Assembly: GCA_001704765.1 (NCBI GenBank)
Contig: MBFK01000019.1
Coordinates: 1 to 64,000, forward strand
Direction of reading: 5' to 3'
Length of the DNA: 64,000 nucleotides
Source: Sinorhizobium shofinae
GTDB lineage: Bacteria > Pseudomonadota > Alphaproteobacteria > Rhizobiales > Rhizobiaceae
The notes beneath the pieces are model-generated. The model was not told the DNA's origin. It ran no database searches and saw nothing but the letters and a program-made list of their open reading frames with translations. Shown one piece after another: positions 36,707-45,621 of the stretch. How positions within the stretch are numbered: position 1 is the first letter of the stretch; every line of letters begins with the position of its first letter. A program made the position numbers and the translations under genes.

Positions 36707-37483
36707 TCATTCCGGGTTGCGCGTGCCTTTGTGTTTCTGTTTCCTGCCGCTCGCGTCGACGAGCAATTCCTTCGTCGTCTGATAGATGCGCATGAGGTGT
36801 TGGTGAAAGGCCGCGACGACCGCTTCACGGTCGTGCCGCCGCAGCGCCTCGACGATCTCGCTGTGATCCCTGTAACTGGCTTCGATCGCACCCGGGCGCG
36901 ACATGGCGCTGCGCCGGTAGTCCATCATATAGGTGTAGAGGTCTGTGACAAAGTCCGAGAGCAGCGGATTGCCGCAGGCCCTGTAGATCGCCACGTGGAA
37001 TTCGCGGTCGCAGATGAGGAAGCGCATTGCGTCGTCGCCGCATAGCCTCTGTGCGTCGAGCAGGCTTTCGAGCTTGTTGAGCGCCTCCTCGTCGATGTGA
37101 GCGGCGGCGTCGCCCACCACCTTCAGCTCTATATGCATTCGTGCGGCATGAACGTCCTCGAGATCATAGCTGTCGATGGCGTTCGGCGAGGCGATCGTCA
37201 CCGTGACGTCGCTGAGATCGACATCGGCCACGCGGCTTCGGCTTCCTTGCGACACCTCAATGATGCCGCGCGCCGCAAGCGTCTGAATTGCACCGCGCAC
37301 CGTCTCACGGCTGACATGGAGTACGTTGGCGAGCTCCCGCTCCCCCGGCAGTTCATCGCCGGGTCGCAACATGTTCGTCGCCACAAGAACCATCAGCTTG
37401 TCGGCAATCATCTCGCGCGCGGTGCGGCGGTCGAGGCTGCGCCCCACCTTCGGCATCTGCGTGAGTATCGGACTGCCAGTCAT
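36707..37483 (-). CDS. GntR/FadR-family regulator of the erythronate operon
   Basis: A 258-residue regulator: winged helix with VLHVSRETVRGAIQTLAARG (about 50-70), then an FCD ligand domain with metal-type residues in CDREFHVAIYRACGN. The ATG at 37483 follows GGAGG at 10 bases; a GTG at 37492 would crowd the site. A FadR-like dyad at 37500-37528 lies just upstream, so it likely represses itself and the six genes after it. Confidence 0.9.
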   Translation of the reverse strand: MTGSPILTQMPKVGRSLDRRTAREMIADKLMVLVATNMLRPGDELPGERELANVLHVSRETVRGAIQTLAARGIIEVSQGSRSRVADVDLSDVTVTIASPNAIDSYDLEDVHAARMHIELKVVGDAAAHIDEEALNKLESLLDAQRLCGDDAMRFLICDREFHVAIYRACGNPLLSDFVTDLYTYMMDYRRSAMSRPGAIEASYRDHSEIVEALRRHDREAVVAAFHQHLMRIYQTTKELLVDASGRKQKHKGTRNPE

Positions 37484-37499
37484 CGGCGCCACTCCTCCA

Positions 37500-37528
37500 C
37501 TGATCCACTGGTTGGTCCAGCAGATCAG
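37500..37528 (-). promoter_or_regulatory. candidate GntR/FadR operator
   Basis: Symmetric 29-base site: CTGATC-CA-CTGG, five-base centre TTGGT, CCAG-CA-GATCAG. The core CTGG-N5-CCAG has the size of a FadR-type site. It begins 17 bases before the gntR ATG. Confidence 0.65.
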
Positions 37529-37541
37529 TAATACGAATAGA

Positions 37542-37569
37542 GGCCTTGAGAGAGCCTCCGGTCAAGGCC
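37542..37569. repeat. inverted repeat upstream of gntR
   Basis: GGCCTTGA (37542-37549) and TCAAGGCC (37562-37569), eight perfect pairs around a 12-base loop. Possibly a second regulator site or an upstream terminator remnant. Confidence 0.4.
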
Positions 37570-37723
37570 AGATCGTTGCCGCACCGCACCAAAAATGCAC
37601 GCATGTCTTGTGCAATGCATCATGAGGCGCCGATGTCGCAGCCGAAAAAACGACGTACCAGATCAGGCGTAAGCGGCTGTTCCAAAAGCGATTTTTGAGG
37701 GCAGATCACCGCGAATATCGGGC

Positions 37724-38401
37724 TCAGCCGTGACCGTGCCCATCATGGTCGTGATGCGACGGCAGATCGAGACCGAAGGTTTTGACGAGATCGGTCACCT
37801 GGCCCGGGGTGAGATAGCGCGGGTTGAGGTTGCGCAGAAGCAGGTAGAGTTTCGCCGTTTCCTCCAGTTCCTCCGTGGCAAAGACCGCCGCTTCGAGGCT
37901 GTCTCCCGCCACCACCGGCCCGTGATTGGCAAGGAGCACGGAAGAATATCTGCCGGCCAGCCCCCGGATCGCATCGGCGACCGCCGGATCGCCGGGGCGG
38001 TAGTAGGGTACCAGCGCCGTCTCGCCGGCGCGCATGAGGTAATAGGGCGTCATCGGCGGTAGCGCTGCGCGCGGATCGATCTCGGGCAGCATGGTGAGCG
38101 CGACTGCGTGGGTCGAATGGAGATGGACGATCGCACGCGCGCTGCCGCGTGACTCGTAGAGGGCCGAGTGCAGCGGAATCTCCTTCGTCGGCTTGTCGCC
38201 GGAGACAAGACGCCCCTTAGCATCGAGCCGCGAGATGCGGGCTGGGTCGAGAAAGCCGAGCGATGCGTTGGTGGGCGTCACCAGCCAGCCGCCGTCGTCG
38301 AGCCTCAGCGAGATGTTGCCGGAGGAACCCGGCGTCAGCCCGCGCTCGAACAGCGATCGTCCGTAACGACAAATTTCCTCGCGCAGACGGCTCTCGGACA
38401 T
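37724..38401 (-). CDS. otnC: 3-oxo-tetronate 4-phosphate decarboxylase
   Basis: A 225-residue class II aldolase/AraD-fold protein: GLTPGSSGNISLR (substrate phosphate loop), VHLHSTHAVALT (metal His pair) and ANHGPVVAG (third His). Known role in the OtnC group: decarboxylates 3-oxo-tetronate 4-phosphate to dihydroxyacetone phosphate. The ATG at 38401 is used instead of a TTG two codons before it. It follows the lacI gene by 17 bases. Fuculose-type aldolases share the fold, but the otn context decides. Confidence 0.85.
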   Translation of the reverse strand: MSESRLREEICRYGRSLFERGLTPGSSGNISLRLDDGGWLVTPTNASLGFLDPARISRLDAKGRLVSGDKPTKEIPLHSALYESRGSARAIVHLHSTHAVALTMLPEIDPRAALPPMTPYYLMRAGETALVPYYRPGDPAVADAIRGLAGRYSSVLLANHGPVVAGDSLEAAVFATEELEETAKLYLLLRNLNPRYLTPGQVTDLVKTFGLDLPSHHDHDGHGHG

Positions 38402-38418
38402 TGGCAAATCCTTTCAGT

Positions 38419-39423
38419 TCAGGCGGTTGCGCCTTCGACCAGTTCGAAGCCGAGATCGACCACCTGGGGCGGCGCGTTCGTGACGACGAGTTCCGCCGCC
38501 AATTGCCCCGTCTCAACGCGAGGGGTGCGAATGGTTGACAACGGCTGCGGCGTCACCCGTCCGATATCGAGGCCGTTGTAACCGAAGATCGCCAGTTGCG
38601 AGGGAACCGAAATCCCGCGCGCCAGGCAGTGAAAATAGCCGCCGAGCGCCATATCGTCGTTCGAAAAATAGACCGCGTCGAGATTGGCACGTCTGGCGAG
38701 CAGTCGCTCCAGGCCCAGTCGTCCGCTTTCCACCGACGACGCGCCGGAACAGATCTCCCGATCGAGCAGTGGAAAGCCGGCAGAAGCGAGCGTTTCGCAG
38801 AAGCCGGCAAAGCGCTTGCCGGCGCGGGTATCGCGATCGAGGTCATGCCCGACATAACCAATCCGGCGATAGCCGCGTTTCAGCAGGAATTCGGCACTTT
38901 CGCGCCCGGCCGCACGATTGGAAAAACCGACTGCCAGATCGAGCGCCGTGCCATCGACATCGAGCACTTCCACGACCCGGCAACCGCTCGCGCGCAGCAT
39001 CTTCAGCGTGCCTTCCGTGTGTTCGAAGCCGGCAAGCATTACCGCCGTCGGCCGCCAGGCGAGCATCGCGGCGACAAGCGCCTCCTCGCGCTCCGGATCG
39101 TAGTCGGTCACGGAAAAGACGGCCTGATGCTTGTTCTTTTCCAAAACGCCGCTTGCCCCACGCAACACGTCGGGGAAGACGATATTGGAGAGCGAAGGAA
39201 TCACGAAGGCAACGAGGCGCGATCCGGCAGAAGCGAGCGTTCCCGCGATCCGGTTCGGCACATAGCCGAGCCGCTCGACGGCCTCCATCACCCGCTCCCT
39301 TGCCTTATGCGAAAACGAACCTTCGTTTCGCAGGACGCGCGAAACCGTGCTCTCGCCAACACCGGCGGCTTCGGCGACCTCCGCAAGCGTCACCGCGCTC
39401 TGCTGCTTGAAATCGATATCCAC
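38419..39423 (-). CDS. LacI-family regulator of the threonate/erythronate genes
   Basis: A 334-residue repressor: HTH VTLAEVAEAAGVGESTVSRV, then a type I binding-protein ligand domain. The start is a GTG at 39423 (VDIDFKQQSAV); a longer frame adds 65 unrelated residues that read through the operators. Shares a message with otnC and is divergent from the MFS-ltnD-otnI-otnK operon, with three operators between. Confidence 0.9.
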   Translation of the reverse strand: MDIDFKQQSAVTLAEVAEAAGVGESTVSRVLRNEGSFSHKARERVMEAVERLGYVPNRIAGTLASAGSRLVAFVIPSLSNIVFPDVLRGASGVLEKNKHQAVFSVTDYDPEREEALVAAMLAWRPTAVMLAGFEHTEGTLKMLRASGCRVVEVLDVDGTALDLAVGFSNRAAGRESAEFLLKRGYRRIGYVGHDLDRDTRAGKRFAGFCETLASAGFPLLDREICSGASSVESGRLGLERLLARRANLDAVYFSNDDMALGGYFHCLARGISVPSQLAIFGYNGLDIGRVTPQPLSTIRTPRVETGQLAAELVVTNAPPQVVDLGFELVEGATA

Positions 39424-39515
39424 CGTTCGACCTGACTCTCTGGCTGCGGCCGACCGCCGCAACGCTCCCCCCGGCGTCGGCGCTTCGCCTTCGAATCCAG
39501 ATACGCCATTTTTTT

Positions 39516-39584
39516 TGGCAGCGCTACCAATTTTGGCTTGGCAGCGCTGCCAAAGTGGCATACAGAAAAGTGGCAGCGCTGCCA
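39516..39584. promoter_or_regulatory. three LacI-type operators between lacI and the MFS operon
   Basis: TGGCAGCGCTACCA (39516-39529, one mismatch), TTGGCAGCGCTGCCAA (39538-39553, perfect) and TGGCAGCGCTGCCA (39571-39584, perfect). Centres are 23 and 32 bases apart. The CG-centred palindrome is typical of LacI regulators. Both divergent operons should be controlled. Confidence 0.88.
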
Positions 39585-39651
39585 TTTGGCGCCCGCGCAC
39601 CGTCGGAGAAATTTGCAAGAAAGCCCGGCGAAACTAGTGGAGGAGGAAATC

Positions 39652-40968
39652 ATGACCCTGGAAACCCCGGCGCCCATGGATGGCGTCTATTCGGAGCGGT
39701 CGGTGGAGGATCGCGCCTATAGCAAGGTGTTTTGGAGAATTATCCCGTTTCTGATGCTATGCTACGTGGTCGCCTATCTCGATCGCGTCAATGTCGGTTT
39801 CGCCAAACTGCAGATGTCGAGCGAGCTTGGCCTCTCGGAAGCGGCATACGGCATTGGTGCCGGCATTTTCTTCATCGGCTATTTTCTGTTCGAGGTGCCG
39901 AGCAACGTCATCCTCAACAAGGTCGGCGCCCGCGTGTGGATCGCCCGCATCATGCTCACCTGGGGCGTCATCTCCGCCGCGTTCATGTTCACCACCTCTG
40001 AAACCGTGTTCTACATCCTGCGCTTCCTGCTGGGTGTAGCCGAGGCAGGGTTCTTCCCCGGGATCATCCTTTATCTGACGACCTGGTATCCGGCGCATCG
40101 TCGCGGCAAGATCATCACCACCTTCATGTCGGCAATCCCGATCTCGTCCATTTTCGGCAATCCGCTTTCCGGCCTGCTGATGGACAGTTTCCACGGAACG
40201 CATGGCCTTTCCGGCTGGCAGTGGATGTTCCTGATCGAAGCGGTTCCGGCGATCGTTTTCGGTGTCGCCACCTTCCTCTATCTTGACGACACGATCGGTC
40301 ACGCGAAGTGGCTGACGAAGGAGGAAAAGAAGGTGCTGGCCGCCAATATCGACGCCGAGAACCGGACCAAATCGTCGAGCCCGCACAGCGTCGCCGAGAC
40401 CCTGACCGACCCGCGCGTCTGGCTCATGTGCCTCATCTATTTCTGCTTCGTGCTCGGACAATACGGGCTGAATTTCTGGATGCCGACGCTCGTGAAGGCA
40501 ACCGGGGTGACCGGAAACCTGAATATCGGCCTGATTTCCGCAATCCCCTATATCTGCACCTTCGTCGCCATGCTTGCGCTCGGACGCTCCTCGGACCGGT
40601 TCCGCGAACGGCGCTGGCATCTCGTCGTCCCGGCCGTCATTGCTGCCGGCGCCTTTGTCGCGGCGACCATGGCAACGAGCACTGCGCTGGCGATCGTCTG
40701 CCTCTCGCTCGCTGCCGCCGGCGCCATCAGTTGCGCACCGCTCTTCTGGTCGCTCCCGACGGCTTTCCTTGCCGGGACAGGGGCCGCGGCCGGCATCGCC
40801 TGGATCAACTCGGTCGGCAATCTCGCCGGTTTCCTCGGGCCATTCCTGGTCGGTTATCTCAAGGACTTCACCGGCAGCAACAGCGCGGGAATGTATCTCC
40901 TGGCCGCAGCACTCGTCATCGGTTCGCTGGCCGTGCTGGCGGTTCCCGCGAAGACCGTGAACCGGTAA
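39652..40968 (+). CDS. MFS transporter, anion:cation symporter family
   Basis: A 438-residue carrier with about 12 helices and family markers: YLDRVNVGFAKLQM, FFIGYFLFEVPSN, and RFLLGVAEAGFFPG. GGAGGAGG precedes the ATG at 39652. First gene of the LacI-controlled operon; its likely cargo is L-threonate or a related acid, imported with protons (inference from neighbours). Confidence 0.93.
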   Translation: MTLETPAPMDGVYSERSVEDRAYSKVFWRIIPFLMLCYVVAYLDRVNVGFAKLQMSSELGLSEAAYGIGAGIFFIGYFLFEVPSNVILNKVGARVWIARIMLTWGVISAAFMFTTSETVFYILRFLLGVAEAGFFPGIILYLTTWYPAHRRGKIITTFMSAIPISSIFGNPLSGLLMDSFHGTHGLSGWQWMFLIEAVPAIVFGVATFLYLDDTIGHAKWLTKEEKKVLAANIDAENRTKSSSPHSVAETLTDPRVWLMCLIYFCFVLGQYGLNFWMPTLVKATGVTGNLNIGLISAIPYICTFVAMLALGRSSDRFRERRWHLVVPAVIAAGAFVAATMATSTALAIVCLSLAAAGAISCAPLFWSLPTAFLAGTGAAAGIAWINSVGNLAGFLGPFLVGYLKDFTGSNSAGMYLLAAALVIGSLAVLAVPAKTVNR

Positions 40969-40979
40969 GCTTCAAATCG

Positions 40980-41010
40980 GCACCGCTGGATACCCCCTGG
41001 CCGGCGGTGC
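40980..41010 (+). repeat. intercistronic hairpin after the MFS gene
   Basis: GCACCGC (40980-40986) and GCGGTGC (41004-41010). No T-run; may set relative levels of carrier and enzymes. Confidence 0.45.
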
Positions 41011-41043
41011 TCCCTTGCCCTATCTGAGCTGGAGAATCTCTTC

Positions 41044-41976
41044 ATGTCATCGCACGCTGAAAGTCCGGGACGCGCCGTTACAGCGGCTGTGATCGGTCTC
41101 GGTTCCATGGGCTTCGGAATGGCCCAGTCCATGAAACGCGCCGGCCTCGATGTCGTTGGCTACGACATTACTCCGGCAGCCGTCGATCGCTTTGCCGCAG
41201 AAGGCGGTCGCTGCGCGGACACGCCCGCCGAAGCGGTTCAAGGTGCCGACATCGTCGTCTCCGTGGTGGTCAATGCCGCGCAAACAGAAACGACCCTGTT
41301 TGGGCCGGGCGGGGTCGCCGGCGCGATGAAGCCCGGCGCGGTATTCATCTCCTCGGCAACCATGGATCCCGCTGTCGCACGAGACCTGTCGCAACGGGTC
41401 GAGGCCCTCGGCCTGCATTACCTCGATGCGCCAATCTCCGGCGGCGCCGCTCGAGCCGCGAAAGGCGAACTGACGATCATGGCCTCCGGCTCGGTTGAAG
41501 CCTTCGCCGCCGCCCGTCCGGCGCTCGATGCGATGTCCGCCAAGGTCTACGAACTTGGTGACGCCGCCGGAACCGGCGCTGCCTTCAAGATGATCAACCA
41601 GCTTCTTGCCGGCGTGCACATCGCGGCGGCCTGCGAAGCGATCACCTTCGCTGCCAAGCAGGGGCTCGATCTCGACAAGGTCTACGAGGTGATCACCGCC
41701 TCAGCCGGCAATTCCTGGATGTTCGAGAACCGCATCCCGCATGTGCTGGCGGGCGACTACACGCCGCTCAGCGCCATCGAGATCTTCGTAAAGGATCTCG
41801 GCATCGTCCAGGACATGGCCCGGGCCGAGCGCTATCCTGTGCCGCTGGTCGCGGCCGCCTTGCAGATGTATCTCGCCGCTTCGGGTGCCGGCATGGGGCG
41901 CGACGACGATTCCTCGCTCGCGCGGCTCTATGCGCAGCTTTCCGGCGCACAATTGCCCGGTACGAACAAGGCATAA
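41044..41976 (+). CDS. ltnD: L-threonate dehydrogenase
   Basis: A 310-residue beta-hydroxyacid dehydrogenase: NAD site VIGLGSMGFGMAQSM, substrate loop DAPISGGAARA, catalytic Lys in FKMINQLL. In this family and gene order (ltnD-otnI-otnK) the enzyme oxidises L-threonate to 2-dehydro-erythronate. Tartronate semialdehyde reductase is a close cousin; one is separately present at 47006. Confidence 0.87.
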   Translation: MSSHAESPGRAVTAAVIGLGSMGFGMAQSMKRAGLDVVGYDITPAAVDRFAAEGGRCADTPAEAVQGADIVVSVVVNAAQTETTLFGPGGVAGAMKPGAVFISSATMDPAVARDLSQRVEALGLHYLDAPISGGAARAAKGELTIMASGSVEAFAAARPALDAMSAKVYELGDAAGTGAAFKMINQLLAGVHIAAACEAITFAAKQGLDLDKVYEVITASAGNSWMFENRIPHVLAGDYTPLSAIEIFVKDLGIVQDMARAERYPVPLVAAALQMYLAASGAGMGRDDDSSLARLYAQLSGAQLPGTNKA

Positions 41977-41988
41977 AGGATGCTTCCC

Positions 41989-42765
41989 ATGCCCGTTTTC
42001 GCCGCCAACCTGACGATGATGTTCAACGAATGGTCATTCCTCGATCGCTTCGACGCCGCCGCGGAAGCGGGTTTCACGGCCGTCGAATATCTCTTCCCCT
42101 ATGAGGCAGCGCCGGAGGCTATCGCCGAACGGCTTGCGCGCAACAAGCTGCAGCAGGCACTTTTCAACCTGCCGCCGGGCGACTGGGCGGCAGGCGAGCG
42201 CGGCATTGCCGCGCTTCCCGGCCGCTTCGACACGTTGAAATCCGATGTCGAGCGGGGGCTCGATTATGCGGCCGCAACCGGTGTGAAGCGCCTGCATCTG
42301 ATGGCGGGTCTGGCCGATCCCTCCGACGCCCAGGCGGCAAACTGCTACCGGCGCGCCGTCGCCTATGCCGCCGAGCGCCTCGCCGAGAAGGAGATCGATC
42401 TCCTGATCGAGCCGATCAATGGCCGCAACATGCCGGGTTATTTCCTCAATGATTTCGGCGCCGCCGAGCGACTGATCGCCGAGCTTGGACTTGCCAACCT
42501 GAAGCTCCAGTTCGACATTTACCATCGCCAGATCATGCATGGCGATGTCGCGATGGCGCTCCGCCGGCTGCTGCCGATCACCGGCCACATCCAGATCGCC
42601 AGCGTGCCTTCGCGACAGGAGCCGGATGGCGAAGAGCTGAACTATCCCTATCTCTTCGCCGAGATCGAGCGGCTCGGCTACGCCGGTTTCGTCGGCTGCG
42701 AATATTCCCCGCGCGGCCGCACGCTCGACGGCCTTGCCTGGTTCAAACCCTTTGCACGGAGCTGA
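41989..42765 (+). CDS. otnI: 2-oxo-tetronate isomerase
   Basis: A 258-residue TIM-barrel of the hydroxypyruvate isomerase family: FAANLTMMFNEWSFLDRFD start, IEPINGRNMPGY (metal Glu), FDIYHRQIMHGD, and CEYSPRG. It converts 2-oxo- to 3-oxo-tetronate. The ATG at 41989 has AAAGGA nine bases before; an ATG at 41980 lies on top of the site. Its paralogue Hyi is at 47896; context separates the two roles. The gene is three bases before otnK. Confidence 0.87.
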   Translation: MPVFAANLTMMFNEWSFLDRFDAAAEAGFTAVEYLFPYEAAPEAIAERLARNKLQQALFNLPPGDWAAGERGIAALPGRFDTLKSDVERGLDYAAATGVKRLHLMAGLADPSDAQAANCYRRAVAYAAERLAEKEIDLLIEPINGRNMPGYFLNDFGAAERLIAELGLANLKLQFDIYHRQIMHGDVAMALRRLLPITGHIQIASVPSRQEPDGEELNYPYLFAEIERLGYAGFVGCEYSPRGRTLDGLAWFKPFARS

Positions 42766-42768
42766 CCC

Positions 42769-44049
42769 ATGACAATCCTGCTGGGATCGATCGCCGACGA
42801 CTATACGGGCGCCTCCGACCTTGCCAATACGCTGACGAAGAACGGGCTTCGCACGGTACAGACCGTCGGCATCCCCGATCCGTCGCTCGCCTTGCCGCAG
42901 GTCGATGCCGTAGTCATCTCCCTGAAGATCCGCTCCGTCGCTGCCGACGAGGCCGTTACTGCCGCGAATACGGCGGATCGGTGGCTGCGCGATCGCGGAG
43001 CCGCCCATGTCCTTTACAAGATCTGCTCGACCTTCGATTCCACCGATCGCGGCAATATCGGCCCGGTGACGGAAGCGCTGAGCCGCGCCGCCGGCGGCGA
43101 CATCGTGCTGGTCACCCCCGCCTTTCCGGAAACCGGGCGCACCGTCTATCTCGGCCATCTCTTCGTCGGCCCGCAATTGCTGAACGAAAGTCCGCTCAAG
43201 GACCATCCGCTCAACCCGATGCACGATGCCAACCTCGTGCGGGTCCTGGCGCGCCAGTCGCAAGGTACCGTCGGCCTTATCGATCGCGCTGTGGTCGCGG
43301 CGGGACCTGCCGCGGTTAGGGGGCGGCTCGATGCCCTGCGTCCCGGGGGCGCGACCGCCGTGATCGCCGATGCGATCTGTGAGGGCGACCTCGAAACGCT
43401 CGGCGAAGTGGCGCTCGAAACCCCCGTTTCGACCGGCGCCTCCGGCCTCGGTCTCGGCCTTGCGCGCGCAATCGCCCGCTCCGCTCGCGCCTCTTCGGCA
43501 GGCGCCGCCACGTCGGATGCTGTTCGACCCGTTGGAGGGCTCGCCGCAATCGTCGCCGGTAGTTGCTCGGCGGCAACGCTGAGGCAGCTCGAGGTGGCCG
43601 AAGCGTCGATGCCGGTGCTGAGGCTCGACACCGAGAGGCTGCTCAAGGGATCCGACGAAATTTCCGCTGCCATCGCCTGGGCCGGCGAGCGGATTTCCGC
43701 TGGCCCGGTCGTCATTGCCGCAAGCGCCTCACCCGATGTCGTTTCACACCTCCAATCACAATACGGGCGGGAGGCGTCCGGTCACGCCATCGAAACCGCC
43801 ACCGCGACGATCGCCAGCGAACTGGTGGCGCGCGGCGTCAAGCGCCTCGTCGTCGCCGGCGGCGAGACCTCCGGTGCTACGGTTGACAGGCTTGCGATAC
43901 CCGCATTCCTGATCGGTCCCGAGATCGCGCCGGGCGTGCCGGTGCTTCGCACCATCGGCAACGCCCAGGGCGACATGCTGCTGGCGCTCAAGTCCGGTAA
44001 TTTCGGCGGCGAGGACTTCTTCGGCGCAGCTCTGGCGATGATGAGCTGA
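42769..44049 (+). CDS. otnK: 3-oxo-tetronate kinase
   Basis: A 426-residue DUF1537-type acid-sugar kinase. The N-terminal domain opens LLGSIADDYTGASDLANTL (substrate Asp pair). The C-terminal nucleotide domain has VVAGGETSGATV and ends RTIGNAQGDMLLALKSGNFG, which bind ATP. Uses ATP to make 3-oxo-tetronate 4-phosphate for OtnC. Last gene of the MFS operon. Confidence 0.93.
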   Translation: MTILLGSIADDYTGASDLANTLTKNGLRTVQTVGIPDPSLALPQVDAVVISLKIRSVAADEAVTAANTADRWLRDRGAAHVLYKICSTFDSTDRGNIGPVTEALSRAAGGDIVLVTPAFPETGRTVYLGHLFVGPQLLNESPLKDHPLNPMHDANLVRVLARQSQGTVGLIDRAVVAAGPAAVRGRLDALRPGGATAVIADAICEGDLETLGEVALETPVSTGASGLGLGLARAIARSARASSAGAATSDAVRPVGGLAAIVAGSCSAATLRQLEVAEASMPVLRLDTERLLKGSDEISAAIAWAGERISAGPVVIAASASPDVVSHLQSQYGREASGHAIETATATIASELVARGVKRLVVAGGETSGATVDRLAIPAFLIGPEIAPGVPVLRTIGNAQGDMLLALKSGNFGGEDFFGAALAMMS

Positions 44050-44070
44050 GGTATTGAACCCTTCGCGCGC

Positions 44071-45009
44071 TCACTCCTTCGGCAGCTGGCGCGCGCTCCA
44101 TTCGCTTTTCGGAATTGCCTTGCCGATGGCAAAGCTGAAGGAGACGACCGAAGTCGTCTCCGAATTGACCTCGCATTTGAAGTCGACCGCGTACCATTTC
44201 GACCGGCTGCGGAAAGCGCCACCGCTGGCGGAGAGACCGGAAGCCGATACCAACCCGCCGACGGGGCCGAACGGGACAAGCATATCCGGGAAGGCATCGG
44301 GCCTTTGGCGGCGGACCTGTTCCAACGCCTCGATGCTGCAAAGCTGCACGACGCGCTTCTTCGGCGGCAGCCTGCCGATCGCCTGCTTCACGCGCGGGTC
44401 GGACAGGGAATCCTGCGAATAGAGCTCCTTCGCCTGAATGAGCTCGCTCGACTGGCGCTCGGATGCGGCCTCCGTAGGTTTTTGCGCTGCATTCGTCTTT
44501 GCTTCCTCCGCCACCGGCTTCTCCCGGGGAACGGGCGCGCTTTGCGGCGCCGGATCAGCATCTTCCCCCTTGTTCAACGCGTCCTCGGCGTCGACGCGCA
44601 ATTCCGCCAATGCCGTCTTTGTTTCGGACGGCTTGACGGCGCTCTCCGACTTGGCCGTGGCCGGACTCGCTTGCGCAGCTGTTTGTTCCGGCCTCTCGGC
44701 CCTGCTCGGCGCGGCAGGAGGCAATTGCGGCTGCGGGGGCTTTTCCTTGTCAACCTCAGCCGAAGCGGATTCGAATACCTGCGGCTGTGATCGGGAAGGT
44801 TCGGTCCTTGCCTCCTTCGGCTTCTCTCGAGGATTTTCCTCGCGCTTCGGCGGTGGAACGAGCTCGACATTGATGCTCTGCTCCTTTGCCGGTGGAGACT
44901 GCTCGGGCAGCCGAACCAGCAGCAGGAACGCCAGCGCGAGATGCAGCGCGACCGAGGTCGGTACACCCCACCCGGTTTCCCCCCACATTTTCCTGGCCGA
45001 CTGCAGCAT
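44071..45009 (-). CDS. DUF930-family protein with TonB-like N-terminus
   Basis: A 312-residue protein: a single membrane helix (SVALHLALAFLLLVRL) near residue 20, then about 170 residues of Pro/Lys/Glu/Ala-rich periplasmic spacer, and a folded C-terminal DUF930 domain (KQAIGRLPPKKRVVQLCSIE, WYAVDFKCEV). The layout is like TonB or TolA spanning the periplasm, though the C-terminal domain differs. Function unknown. Convergent with otnK. Confidence 0.85.
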   Translation of the reverse strand: MLQSARKMWGETGWGVPTSVALHLALAFLLLVRLPEQSPPAKEQSINVELVPPPKREENPREKPKEARTEPSRSQPQVFESASAEVDKEKPPQPQLPPAAPSRAERPEQTAAQASPATAKSESAVKPSETKTALAELRVDAEDALNKGEDADPAPQSAPVPREKPVAEEAKTNAAQKPTEAASERQSSELIQAKELYSQDSLSDPRVKQAIGRLPPKKRVVQLCSIEALEQVRRQRPDAFPDMLVPFGPVGGLVSASGLSASGGAFRSRSKWYAVDFKCEVNSETTSVVSFSFAIGKAIPKSEWSARQLPKE

Positions 45010-45089
45010 TGCTCAATAGATCACGGACTCGATGGCCCGAAACTAAGAGCTCGATGGCCTCGCAACAAGTGCGGAGGAGATTATGTCGG

Positions 45090-45581
45090 TCAGGCGTATT
45101 CGACCCGGTAGGGCGTGTCGAAGAAATGTTCCTCCAGATTGCAGCCTTCGCCGCCGCGATCGACGACGACGAAATCGGATATTGCGTGCAGCGGCGTCAG
45201 AATGCCGTGCCAGACGTTGCGGGCGATATTAACGCCCTGGCCAGGCGCAGTCTCGAAGGCGATCGGCTCGCCCGGTCTGCCGCCCTCATCCGGAGCGACG
45301 ACGACAAGAAAGGAGTTTTCCGTGAGCGGCACGAAGGCCTGGCTGCCAAGCGGGTGGCGCTCCACCATCTTGAGCGGCAGCGGAATTTCGTAGGGTTCGC
45401 CGCGCAGCAGGCTGATCAGCGCGCGCGCCTCCGGGCCGGTCGTCTCGACCGTTGCGAGATCATGATAGCGAATGCATTTGCCCGCGTTGATGGCGAAGCT
45501 TTTTGCCTCGTCGAGTTCGATCACATCACCGAAGGGGGCGAATTCGGCCCGCGACAGGGGCCGGATAGGCAGGGATTTCAT
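45090..45581 (-). CDS. allA: ureidoglycolate lyase
   Basis: A 163-residue cupin-like enzyme that splits ureidoglycolate into glyoxylate and urea. The family pattern is present: PLSRAEFAPFGDVIE, ERHPLGSQAFVPL, and ARNVWHGILTPL (active-site His). It is 40 bases after gckA and supplies glyoxylate to the Gcl route encoded in the same direction. Confidence 0.93.
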   Translation of the reverse strand: MKSLPIRPLSRAEFAPFGDVIELDEAKSFAINAGKCIRYHDLATVETTGPEARALISLLRGEPYEIPLPLKMVERHPLGSQAFVPLTENSFLVVVAPDEGGRPGEPIAFETAPGQGVNIARNVWHGILTPLHAISDFVVVDRGGEGCNLEEHFFDTPYRVEYA

Positions 45582-45621
45582 CGCGTTTCCTTCCGTCTGT
45601 TGTCGTTTATCCCGGTCGCGC

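Noticed and set aside
39424..39618. 65-residue extension of the LacI protein
   Set aside because: It would translate through two of the operators and adds residues before the HTH that no LacI protein has.
42034..43263. 409-codon minus-strand frame over otnI/otnK
   Set aside because: Shadow of two well-supported genes; no family pattern.
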